Positions 17,040 through 24,616 of a stretch of 64,000 bases of DNA are shown here, one piece after another. Within the stretch, counting starts at the first letter, position 1. Each line of letters starts with the position of its first letter. The DNA is taken from the NCBI GenBank assembly GCA_002375985.1, contig DFNH01000016.1, forward strand, positions 66,739 to 130,738. Direction: 5' to 3'. Made by a program: the position numbers and the translations under genes. Below the pieces are notes generated by a model. That model saw only the letters and a program-made list of their open reading frames with translations. It did no database searches and had not been told where the DNA came from. This DNA comes from Firmicutes bacterium UBA3572. GTDB lineage: Bacteria; Bacillota; Desulfotomaculia; Desulfotomaculales; Desulforudaceae.

Positions 17040-17272
17040 GGATTCCGGGTCTGGTGGTGGAAGTGAAGCCGGAAAGCGACCGCGCCGTGATTGAGATTTT
17101 CGGGGTGCAGCGGGAGATCAGCACTTTTCTGGTGGGCGAAGTGCAGACCGGAGAGTACCTGATTGTGCATACCGGCTACGCCATTGAGAAATTGGACGTG
17201 GAAGAGGCTAAGATTCGGCTCAAGCTGTGGGAGGAGATTTTAAAAGATGCATATCCTGGACAGGTTTCGTGA
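17030..17272 (+). CDS. hypC: Hydrogenase assembly chaperone HypC
   Basis: 80 residues beginning MCLGIPGLVVEV. The N-terminal Cys2 is required for the HypC-HypD complex, which carries the Fe(CN)2CO unit. VGEVQTGEYLIVHTGYAIEK is the family core. The ATG at 17030 follows GGAGG at seven bases and overlaps hypF by 10 bases. Confidence 0.95.
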   Translation: MCLGIPGLVVEVKPESDRAVIEIFGVQREISTFLVGEVQTGEYLIVHTGYAIEKLDVEEAKIRLKLWEEILKDAYPGQVS

Positions 17273-18374
17273 CGCTGAAACCGGCCGGGCGTTGCTGGGA
17301 CGGGTTTTTGTCCTGGCCGAGCGCGCGCGGGAGAAACTGGGGCGTCCCCCCGTATTTATGGAGGTCTGCGGTACCCATACGGTGGCGATCTCCAGGGCGG
17401 GTTTAAGGAGCCTTTTGGACGGCAAATTGGAACTCAGGAGCGGACCGGGTTGCCCGGTCTGTGTAACCGACTACGGCGACATCGACACCATGGTGGCCTT
17501 TGGGCGCCTGCCCGGAGTCACGGTGGGTACCTTTGGTGATATGGTCCGGGTGCCCGGCAGTACGACCTCGCTGGAAGAGGAAAAGGCGCGGGGCGCGGAC
17601 GTCCGGGTGTTCTATTCCCCCGCGGACGCCGTGCAGTGGGCCGAAGCCAACCCGGGGCGACAGATGGTTTTCCTGGGCGTTGGTTTTGAGACTACGGCAC
17701 CGGCCATCGCTTTAAGTGTGGCCCAGGCCCAGGCCCAGGGTGTAAAGAACTACAGTGTGTTTTCGGCCAACAAGGTCGTACCCCCGGCCTTGCACGCCCT
17801 ACTGGCCGACCCTGAACTGCGGTTGGACGGGTTTATCCTACCCGGCCATGTTTCGGCGATCATCGGGCGGCGGGCCTACGATTTTATCGCCGACCAATAC
17901 GGATTACCGTCGGTGATCAGTGGTTTTGAAACCTTAGACATCCTGGATGCGTTGTACCACCTGCTGCAGCAGGTGCTGGCCGGGGAGGCCCGGGTGGTGA
18001 ACGGCTACACCCGGGTGGTCAGGGAAGAGGGTAACCCGCGGGCCCAAGCCCTGCTGAAGCAGTTCTTTGACCCCACCGACGTTTCCTGGCGGGGTTTCGG
18101 GGTGATCCCGGACAGCGGGTTGCAGTGGAAACCGGAATATCGCGCTTTTGACGCTGCGGCCCGTTTCGCGCCCGAGGTGGCCGAACCGCGGATTCCCCAA
18201 GGTTGCCGGTGCGGCGATCTCCTGAAGGGCAAACTAACCCCGCGGGAGTGCAAGCTCTTTGCTACAGCTTGCACGCCTACTCACCCGGTGGGTCCGTGTA
18301 TGGTGTCGTCCGAAGGCGCCTGCGCCGCCTTCTACCAATATGAGCGGAGGGGAGCGGTAGGTGCTCGTGAATAA
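17247..18374 (+). CDS. hypD: Hydrogenase formation protein HypD
   Basis: 375 residues. HypD holds a [4Fe-4S] cluster and is the scaffold on which the Fe(CN)2CO group is assembled. Conserved motifs: MEVCGTHTVAISRAGLR, SGPGCPVCVTDYGDID, VFLGVGFETTAPAIAL, and the C-terminal cysteines in CRCGDLLKGKLTPRECKLF, CTPTHPVGPC and SSEGACAAFYQYE. The ATG at 17247 follows GGGAGGAG and overlaps hypC by 26 bases. Confidence 0.96.
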   Translation: MHILDRFRDAETGRALLGRVFVLAERAREKLGRPPVFMEVCGTHTVAISRAGLRSLLDGKLELRSGPGCPVCVTDYGDIDTMVAFGRLPGVTVGTFGDMVRVPGSTTSLEEEKARGADVRVFYSPADAVQWAEANPGRQMVFLGVGFETTAPAIALSVAQAQAQGVKNYSVFSANKVVPPALHALLADPELRLDGFILPGHVSAIIGRRAYDFIADQYGLPSVISGFETLDILDALYHLLQQVLAGEARVVNGYTRVVREEGNPRAQALLKQFFDPTDVSWRGFGVIPDSGLQWKPEYRAFDAAARFAPEVAEPRIPQGCRCGDLLKGKLTPRECKLFATACTPTHPVGPCMVSSEGACAAFYQYERRGAVGARE

Positions 18375-19386
18375 GGTCGAACAAGATGTGATCCTGCTGG
18401 CCCACGGCGACGGCGGCAGGTTGACGCACGAACTGGTCACCGGCTTATTCCTGCGCTACTTGGGGAACCGGGTGCTTGGCGAGCTGACCGACGCCGCCGC
18501 TTTGCCGGTTGGGGAAGGTCGGATGGCGGTAACCACCGACTCCTTTGTGATCGATCCACCCTTTTTCCCGGGCGGGGACATCGGCAAGCTGGCCGTGTGC
18601 GGTACCATCAACGACCTGGCGGTCAGCGGCGCCGAACCCCATTATTTGACGGTGGCTTTCCTGATCGAGGAGGGCTTTTCGCTGGCCGACCTGGAACGGG
18701 TGGTGGCGTCGATGGCCGAAACATGCCGGGAGGCCGGGATTCAGGTGGTCGCCGGCGACACCAAGGTAGTCGGGCGGGGGCACCTGGACAAGATCTTCAT
18801 CAACACCACCGGCGTGGGTGTGATCGCACCCGGCACCGACCTGGGTTATCACCGCCTGGCACCGGGAGACCTAATCCTGGTTAACGGAAACATGGGTGAC
18901 CACGGTATGGCCGTACTGGCCGCGCGGGAGGGCTTCGGCTTTGCGGACCAGGTGGTCAGCGACTGCGCGGCCCTTAACCGGATCACCGGTCACCTGTTGG
19001 CCGAACTGGGCCCCGGCGTCCGGCTGATGCGGGACTTGACCAGAGGCGGGCTGGCGACTGCGGCCAAGGAGATTGCCGTTACTGCCGGGGTAGACATCTG
19101 GCTGTCCGAATCCGCCATCCCTGTGGGACCGGTGGTCCGGGGGGCGGCCGAGATGCTGGGCGTTGATCCGCTGTACCTGGCCAACGAGGGTAAATTCCTG
19201 ACGGTTATAGCGCCGGAGAAGGCCGATCAGGCGCTCGCGCTGCTGCGTGACCACGAGTTGGGCCGCGAGGCCCGGATCATTGGCGAAGTTCGGAGTGGCG
19301 AGGGTAACGTGTATCTCAAAACGGCGCTCGGGGGGACCAAGTACCTGGATCTCCTGGCCGGTGCCCCGCTGCCGCGGATCTGCTGA
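18361..19386 (+). CDS. hypE: Carbamoyl dehydratase HypE
   Basis: 341 residues. HypE (PurM-like ATPase fold) dehydrates the C-terminal thiocarbamate to a thiocyanate, giving cyanide to iron. HGDGGRLTHELVTGLFLRYL, CGTINDLAVSGAEPHYLTVA, MRDLTRGGLATAAKEIA and the conserved terminal sequence PRIC with Cys as the last residue are all present. The GTG at 18361 follows GAGGGGAGCGG and overlaps hypD by 14 bases. It resembles SelD in fold but lacks the SelD active-site signature, so it is not the selenophosphate synthetase. Confidence 0.96.
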   Translation: MLVNKVEQDVILLAHGDGGRLTHELVTGLFLRYLGNRVLGELTDAAALPVGEGRMAVTTDSFVIDPPFFPGGDIGKLAVCGTINDLAVSGAEPHYLTVAFLIEEGFSLADLERVVASMAETCREAGIQVVAGDTKVVGRGHLDKIFINTTGVGVIAPGTDLGYHRLAPGDLILVNGNMGDHGMAVLAAREGFGFADQVVSDCAALNRITGHLLAELGPGVRLMRDLTRGGLATAAKEIAVTAGVDIWLSESAIPVGPVVRGAAEMLGVDPLYLANEGKFLTVIAPEKADQALALLRDHELGREARIIGEVRSGEGNVYLKTALGGTKYLDLLAGAPLPRIC

Positions 19387-19421
19387 TCGGGGAGAGCAGG
19401 GGACAAAAAGTGAAGAAGGAT

Positions 19422-19447
19422 AAGGGCGGGTTTTAACCCGCCTTTTT
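19422..19447 (+). terminator. Intrinsic terminator of the hyp operon
   Basis: aagggcgggtt pairs with aacccgcctt around a two-base loop (one G-T wobble), followed by ttttt. Confidence 0.85.
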
Positions 19448-19450
19448 AAC

Positions 19451-19480
19451 TTGACAGTATGGCGTTATATGGCATATATT
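19451..19480 (+). promoter_or_regulatory. Strong sigma-A promoter for the radical SAM gene
   Basis: Perfect TTGACA at 19451-19456, 18-base spacer, TATATT at 19475-19480. It lies directly after the hyp terminator and implies a leader of about 210 bases. Confidence 0.75.
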
Positions 19481-19591
19481 GAAATAATAAGAATACCGGC
19501 AGTTGACCCGCAGTTTTCGGTCAGTTCGACAGCCCGGAAAAAGTAGCATCTGTTTTACGGGGGGCGTTTCGCCTCCTGTACGCACCAATGG

Positions 19592-19627
19592 CACCCGTTA
19601 TTTCCCGGATTCCGGGCTGAACGGGTG
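19592..19627 (+). promoter_or_regulatory. Long nested hairpin in the leader of the radical SAM gene
   Basis: CACCCGTT at 19592-19599 pairs with AACGGGTG at 19620-19627, and inside it CCCGG pairs with CCGGG. A smaller GGGGGCG/CGCCTCC hairpin lies just before (about 19560-19576). No T-run follows, so it may be an RNA control element of unknown type. I cannot match the 19481-19699 leader to a known riboswitch; there is no gene in it. Confidence 0.45.
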
Positions 19628-19699
19628 TTCTTGGTTTATAACCGGCTGGAGCGGGTGCCGGTTCTGACGATCATAAGCCGACAAGGGGGTGTGAACGCA

Positions 19700-21067
19700 A
19701 TGTCCACGGTTAGAAGGATGGAGGCCTACCTGGGAGAAAAAGTGTTGCAGCAGGGGCTTAATTACCTGGCCCGTGATCCGGAGAAAAACCTGCCGTTACT
19801 GATTGATTGGGCCGAGCGCTTGGCCCGCCAAGATAAACATAAACAGCAAATCCGGACCGCCCGAAAGTGGCTCATTGACCCGGACAGCAACTGGCACAAA
19901 CTGGCCCGGCGTGTGCTACGTGAGGTACAGCCGAAGAGCCGGGAATGTTTGGTGCGTAATTTCCTTATTAACTCCTGGTTCTACGGTATTCCGCGGCAGC
20001 GGGAAGTCTCCGACCGGGAAGGCGTCAACGTCCCCTACACCATTTTGATCGACCCGACGGCGCGGTGCAACCTGCACTGCACGGGCTGCTGGGCGGGGGA
20101 CTACGACCAGCGTCCGGAGTTGGATCTGGAAACGCTGGACCGGATCCTGGGCGAAGCGCGCGAACTCGGCATCTATTTCATCGTGTACTCGGGGGGCGAA
20201 CCGCTGCTGCGCGCGTCCGACTTGCTGGCGCTGGCCAGAAAGTACAACGACATGGCTTTCCACGCCTACACGAATGGCACCCTGGTGACCGAGGATTTGG
20301 TGCGCCAATTGGCGGAGGTCGGAAACTTCACCCTGGCCTTCAGCGTAGAGGGGCTCCGCGAGGCGACCGATGCACGGCGCGGCCGCGGTGTCTTCGATCG
20401 GGTGATGCATGCCATGGACTTGATGCGGGCGGCCGGGTTAATTTTCGGGTTCTCGGCCACCTATACCCGAAAGAACACCGAGGAAATAGCGTCAGACGCC
20501 TTTATCGACCTGATGATCGAGAAAGGATGCCTGTTTGGTTGGCTCTTTACTTACGTGCCCGTGGGGAAGGACGTGGACACCGAACTCATGGCCACGCCGG
20601 AGCAGCGGGCGCTCATGTACCGCAAGGTACAGGAGTGGCGGCAGACCAAACCCATCGCGGTGTTTGACTTTTGGAATGACGGGGAACTGACCCAGGGGTG
20701 TATTGCCGGTGGCCGCCGGTACTTCCACATCAACGCGGCTGGTGAAATTGAGCCCTGTGCTTTCATTCATTACGCCAACGGCAATATTAAGGAAATGTCT
20801 TTGAAAGAGGCCCTGCGTTCACCCATTTTTCAGGCATATCAAAAGCGCCAGCCGTTCAATAATAACATGCTGCAGCCCTGTCCGCTGATCGACAACCCGT
20901 TGGCTTTGGCTGAAATCGTACGCGAGTCCGGTGCACATCCCACCCAGGTGCACGCCATCGATGCCCTGGAAACGGCCGAGGCACTGCTGGAATGCGCCGA
21001 AAACTGGGGCCGGCAGGCCCAAATCCTGGCCGGCGGCAGGGCGCAGGCGGAGGCGTCCGGATCCTAG
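19700..21067 (+). CDS. Radical SAM protein with SPASM-like C-terminus
   Basis: 455 residues. The first 110 are a helical region without an obvious family (EAYLGEKVLQQGLNYLARDP). The radical SAM core starts at about 112 with ILIDPTARCNLHCTGCWAGD (C-x3-C-x2-C for the [4Fe-4S] cluster) and continues with YFIVYSGGEPLLRASDLL. The C-terminus has CIAGGRRYFHINAAGEIEPC and CPLIDNP, cysteines placed as in auxiliary-cluster (SPASM-type) enzymes. The substrate is unknown. The ATG at 19700 follows AAGGGGGTG. It is followed by the remains of a cobalamin-binding radical SAM gene, so the two may once have worked in one pathway. Confidence 0.8.
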   Translation: MSTVRRMEAYLGEKVLQQGLNYLARDPEKNLPLLIDWAERLARQDKHKQQIRTARKWLIDPDSNWHKLARRVLREVQPKSRECLVRNFLINSWFYGIPRQREVSDREGVNVPYTILIDPTARCNLHCTGCWAGDYDQRPELDLETLDRILGEARELGIYFIVYSGGEPLLRASDLLALARKYNDMAFHAYTNGTLVTEDLVRQLAEVGNFTLAFSVEGLREATDARRGRGVFDRVMHAMDLMRAAGLIFGFSATYTRKNTEEIASDAFIDLMIEKGCLFGWLFTYVPVGKDVDTELMATPEQRALMYRKVQEWRQTKPIAVFDFWNDGELTQGCIAGGRRYFHINAAGEIEPCAFIHYANGNIKEMSLKEALRSPIFQAYQKRQPFNNNMLQPCPLIDNPLALAEIVRESGAHPTQVHAIDALETAEALLECAENWGRQAQILAGGRAQAEASGS

Positions 21068-21091
21068 CCCCAGCGCGGGAGTATCGGCTCC

Positions 21092-21438
21092 ATGAAAGTA
21101 TTGCTGATCGTCCCGGCATGGCGCAAGCTAAAGGACGAAAACCAAAACCATTTTCCCGCCGCTAAACCTGGCTACCGTGGCGGCGCTGACCCCGCCGGGA
21201 ATTGAAGTCCGGATCCTGGATGAAAGCTTCGGGGATATCGATTTCGGGATATCAATTTCGATGCCCGGGTGGACTTGGCCGGCATCACCGCCTTAACGGC
21301 GGGGTGGCGCCGCGGGCCTACGCCATTGCCGATGAATTCCGGGCCTGCGTTGTACCGGTGGTTATGGGCGGGATGCACGCCTCGGCGGTGCCGGAGGAAG
21401 CGCTGGCGCATGTGGACGCCGTTTTTCTGCTCTTGAAA
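21092..21438 (+). pseudogene. Degraded cobalamin-binding (B12) radical SAM protein, N-terminal remnant
   Basis: An ATG at 21092 begins MKVLLIVPAWRKLKDENQNH, the entry of a B12-binding domain. The sense then jumps frame to LNLATVAALTPPGIEVRILD, to DARVDLAGITALT, and again to APRAYAIADEFRACVVPVVM followed by GGMHASAVPEEALAHVDAV, which is the classic order P-L-N-L-A, V-x-I-x-D-E, G-I-T-A and G-G-x-H. One shift is at a near-perfect 13-base tandem duplication (21234-21246 and 21248-21260). The radical SAM part is absent and the remnant runs into the end of the convergent DUF1015 gene. Confidence 0.75.
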
Positions 21439-21445
21439 CCCTGGT

Positions 21446-22729
21446 CTAGGGATCGAAGGCATGGATCACCAGCCCGGTGCTCAGCTTGGGATAGAAGTGG
21501 GTGGATTTTTGGGGCATGCGCTCTCCGTCTTCGGCCACCGCAACCAACTCGCCTACCTCCGGGGGTTTCAGGAAGAAAGCGTAGTCAAAACCCCCGGCGT
21601 CTACCTGGGCCAGGGCCTTTTCCTCTTCCCGTGTGTATTTCAGATGGTCCTCATCCGCCCAACGCGTACTGTCGAGCCCCAGAACCCTGTCCAGGATTAC
21701 ATGGTGAAGCACGGAAACTTCTAGCCGCTTCCAGTTTGGGGACCGGTCGGCCGGCATCAGCCGCTCCAGATTGGTGTCGGGTTTTGGCGTTAGTAAATGG
21801 AAACGTCCGGACCCGGTGTACAGTCCGAAGGAGTGTTTCGGTAACCGTTCTAGGGTGGCGAAAAAGGCGCTTGTTTCACCCGTGAAGGGGCGCAGCTCGA
21901 AGTGTGCCGTCAGAGCGTTAAGGAAGTCGGAAAGTGCCATCTCTTTCGGATTTTTCACCAGGCGGTGGGTCGGCAGAATCACCAGTCCCGGGTCGTAAAG
22001 ACTGACCAGTACGATCAGGGCGCAATTCTGCAACCCGGGGGCGTTGCACGCCTCCTTGTAAGCCAGTGCGGTTTCGTAGCGGTGGTGGCCGTCGGCGATG
22101 AACACCGGGTATCGCTCGAGGATGATGAGCACCCGGTTGATGGCCTCGGGGTCGGTTACTGGCCAGAGGCGGTGGGTCTGACCCATCTCATCGGTGAACG
22201 CCACTGCGGGTTTGGGACCAGCTACTTCAACCAGGATTTCCGCCGCTCTGCATTCTTTGTCGGCGTAAAGGCCGAAAATGGGGCTGAAGTTGGCCCGGCA
22301 GGCCTGGAGAAGCTGATAACGGTCCCGCTTAGCGTGCGGCAGGGTTTCTTCATGCGGTCTAACCGTGCCCGTGCTGTACGGTTCCAATTGGATGGCGCCG
22401 AAAAAGCCCCGCCGGGTATAGCGCCGTCCTTTTAGTACAAACTCCTGTTCATAAAGATAAAGGGCCGGTTGACTTTCCCGAATGAGCACGCCCCGGGCCC
22501 GCCAGTCGCGGAAGGTGGCCGCCGCCCGCGTGTAGCGGTTATGCTGTTCGTTATCCTCCGGGTGCATCCGGCTGTACTCCAGCCGGATAATATTGTAGGG
22601 ATGACGCGCGTAATACCGGTTTTGGGCCTCTTGATCGATGACGTCATACGGTGGGGTGACCACCAGGGACAGGTCCTGGACTAAGGCCGGATTGTAACGC
22701 AGTCCCCGGATCGGGATAATTCGTGCCAA
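21446..22729 (-). CDS. DUF1015 family protein
   Basis: 427 residues. The start ARIIPIRGLRYNPALVQDLS, TPPYDVIDQEAQNRYYARHP, VRPHEETLPHAKRDRYQLL and FIADGHHRYETALAYKE are the conserved blocks of DUF1015, a widespread cytoplasmic family of unknown function often near serine or phosphonate metabolism genes. The TTG at 22729 follows AAGGGGG and gives the usual family N-terminus; an in-frame start at 22852 adds a stretch that does not look like the family. It stands alone. No catalytic role can be assigned. Confidence 0.85.
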   Translation of the reverse strand: MARIIPIRGLRYNPALVQDLSLVVTPPYDVIDQEAQNRYYARHPYNIIRLEYSRMHPEDNEQHNRYTRAAATFRDWRARGVLIRESQPALYLYEQEFVLKGRRYTRRGFFGAIQLEPYSTGTVRPHEETLPHAKRDRYQLLQACRANFSPIFGLYADKECRAAEILVEVAGPKPAVAFTDEMGQTHRLWPVTDPEAINRVLIILERYPVFIADGHHRYETALAYKEACNAPGLQNCALIVLVSLYDPGLVILPTHRLVKNPKEMALSDFLNALTAHFELRPFTGETSAFFATLERLPKHSFGLYTGSGRFHLLTPKPDTNLERLMPADRSPNWKRLEVSVLHHVILDRVLGLDSTRWADEDHLKYTREEEKALAQVDAGGFDYAFFLKPPEVGELVAVAEDGERMPQKSTHFYPKLSTGLVIHAFDP

Positions 22730-22933
22730 GCTGGGGCCCCCTTGTTTTAAGAAAATTGGAGTCCAAAAACAGGATCTGAGGCTGTCCTTAATCCCGATTA
22801 TAACGTAAAACCGGGGTTGGTTAAAGATGCCCGGGTAGGCATCGGCGGACATATTTTTGCCGCGGCTGGCGTATCCATTACTGTGCGCCGGGGTGCTGCT
22901 CGGGGTACGTAATCTTACCTGGGAGGGGTCCTT

Positions 22934-23656
22934 ATGCGCTGGGTGGTGATCTCCCGCCCCCGGTTTTTGGTGGCACTCGTTTTCGTGGCGGCGCTGGCGC
23001 TGGGGTATATGGGGTTGAGGGGCTGTACAACGGGTACCGGGGTGGAAGCGGACGCTTTATTGACCGAGGCTTTGGAAAACACACGCGCCAGTGAGTCCTA
23101 TAGATACCGGATTGACTCTAGACTAGAGACCGAGGGGGAAGCGAGCAGTTACTTCAGCCAGATCGAGGGGGCCGCGGTGATGCCCGACCGGGTTTACATC
23201 AAGGGCACTCTCATCAACAGTCCCATCGAAATGATTCAGATTGAGGATACCACCTATATGAAGGATCAGATCACCGGCCAGTGGTTGGTTCTCAAGGGCA
23301 ACCGTCTGGCCCAGTCGGAACTGTTTATCACCGAACTAAATCCGCTGGGCGTGCTAAACTTTAAGGATGTACCCGAAATCGCCTATGTCGGACGGGAAGG
23401 AGGTCTTGGCCGGGCACAGGATGTCCTGGAGCTCAAGCCGATGGTCATAAACCCCTTCCTGGAGATGCAGTTTACCGACTTTGACTACCGACTTTGGATT
23501 GACACCGAGGACCAGCGCATCGCCAAAGCCAACATCACTGCCAGGAGCAAGAGCGCGCCAAACCAGCGCCTGTTGATTGACATTGAGTTTTGGGATTACA
23601 ACAAAGAGATCGCCATTGAGCCGCCAGAAACGGCACCGAAGGAAAAAGAGGAATAA
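22934..23656 (+). CDS. LppX/LolA-like outer lipoprotein
   Basis: 240 residues. A signal peptide (FLVALVFVAALALGYMGL) ends in the lipobox L-R-G-C, so the mature protein is lipid-anchored at Cys31. The rest, with ASESYRYRIDSRLE, DRVYIKGTLINSPIEMIQI and TTYMKDQITGQWLVLKGN, looks like the LolA/LppX fold (half-barrel that binds lipid or hydrophobic groups) seen in many Gram-positive lipoproteins. The role is unknown. The GTG-rich upstream holds GGGAGG near 22920 before the ATG at 22934. A strong terminator follows. Confidence 0.7.
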   Translation: MRWVVISRPRFLVALVFVAALALGYMGLRGCTTGTGVEADALLTEALENTRASESYRYRIDSRLETEGEASSYFSQIEGAAVMPDRVYIKGTLINSPIEMIQIEDTTYMKDQITGQWLVLKGNRLAQSELFITELNPLGVLNFKDVPEIAYVGREGGLGRAQDVLELKPMVINPFLEMQFTDFDYRLWIDTEDQRIAKANITARSKSAPNQRLLIDIEFWDYNKEIAIEPPETAPKEKEE

Positions 23657-23678
23657 CCAAAATCCCTAAGCCGTTTTT

Positions 23679-23717
23679 GGGAAACGGTGGTGCGGGACGC
23701 CACCGTTTCCCACTTTT
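23679..23717 (+). terminator. Intrinsic terminator after the lipoprotein gene
   Basis: GGGAAACGGTGG pairs perfectly with CCACCGTTTCCC around a 9-base loop, followed by acttttg. Confidence 0.85.
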
Positions 23718-23846
23718 GTGCCCTGTAATTATATTATGATAGTAGAACGCAAAGACCCGGGAGTTTCCCGGGGAAAGTTTCCTGCGGATCTAACGATCGG
23801 CTCGGAGCGGCGGGCGGAAGGGGGACATCCCCCCGGCCCGTTCGCA

Positions 23847-23876
23847 TTGACATTCCGGAGTTTTTCCTGATATAAT
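23847..23876 (+). promoter_or_regulatory. Consensus sigma-A promoter of hpt
   Basis: Perfect TTGACA at 23847-23852 and perfect TATAAT at 23871-23876 with an 18-base spacer, about 45 bases before the hpt ATG. It is the strongest promoter seen in the window. Confidence 0.85.
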
Positions 23877-23922
23877 AGGCCAGATTTTTTCCGGTATTTC
23901 GAGCTTGACAGGGGTTGAAGGT

Positions 23923-24519
23923 ATGCGTGCCGATCTCGACCGCATCCTGGTCTCGGCGCGTGAGATCGCAACCAGGGTGGCCGAGTTGGGTCGTCAAATT
24001 TCGGCTGATTACGCCGGAAGCCGGCAGCTTTTAGCCGTAGGCATCCTGAAGGGCTCGACTATCTTTATGGCCGACCTGGTGCGGGCGATATCTATACCAG
24101 TATCGTTTGACTTTATGGCCGTGGCTAGTTACGGCCAGTCCTCCTCTTCGTCCGGAGTGGTGCGCATCCTCAAAGACTTAGAGCAGAACATTGAGGGCCG
24201 TGACGTGTTACTCATCGAGGACATTGTGGATACCGGCCTGACGCTGAATTATCTGCTGGAAACACTCCGTACCCGGAATCCGGCCAGCTTGCGGGTCTGC
24301 GTGTTGCTGGACAAGCCCGAGCGCCGCAAGGTCGCGGTGCCGATTGCTTACGTGGGGTTTAAGATCCCCGACGAATTTGTCGTTGGCTACGGCCTGGACT
24401 ATGCCGAACGCTACCGCAACCTGCCGGATGTGTGGGTGTTGAATCCGGAAGCATATCAGAACAATTCAGAAGTGAAAATTCAGAGTACAAGTGGCAAAGA
24501 CCACGGTTATGATCACTGA
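23923..24519 (+). CDS. hpt: Hypoxanthine phosphoribosyltransferase
   Basis: 198 residues. The enzyme salvages hypoxanthine (and guanine) with PRPP to IMP or GMP. The PRPP-binding motif is VLLIEDIVDTGLTLNYLL, the N-terminal loop is VGILKGSTIFMADLVR, and the base-binding segment KIPDEFVVGYGLDYAERYRN is present. The family normally ends near NLPDVWVLNPEAYQ; here about 19 further residues (NNSEVKIQSTSGKDHGYDH) come from an inverted-repeat element that seems to have replaced the original stop. The ATG at 23923 is preferred over a TTG at 23905. Placed just before guaA and the pur genes. Confidence 0.93.
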   Translation: MRADLDRILVSAREIATRVAELGRQISADYAGSRQLLAVGILKGSTIFMADLVRAISIPVSFDFMAVASYGQSSSSSGVVRILKDLEQNIEGRDVLLIEDIVDTGLTLNYLLETLRTRNPASLRVCVLLDKPERRKVAVPIAYVGFKIPDEFVVGYGLDYAERYRNLPDVWVLNPEAYQNNSEVKIQSTSGKDHGYDH

Positions 24520-24586
24520 AACATGGCGGAGCACGAGTAATTAGGTTTAACACTTTCGTTATCTCTGGTTCTCACTTCTGGATTTG
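24462..24586. repeat. Inverted-repeat element between hpt and guaA
   Basis: caattcagaagtgaaaa at 24462-24478 and ttctcacttctggatttg at 24569-24586 are inverted copies (about 14 of 17). The arms use the same ttctggatt/aattcag units as the element at 8232-8384. The left arm lies inside the last codons of hpt. Confidence 0.5.
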
Positions 24587-24616
24587 AGTTTTGGATTCTT
24601 TGAGGGAGGTTTCCGA

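Noticed and set aside
18361..19386. selD instead of hypE
   Set aside because: It ends in the HypE C-terminal P-R-I-C and lies in a hyp operon; the SelD Sec/Cys-rich N-terminal motif is absent.
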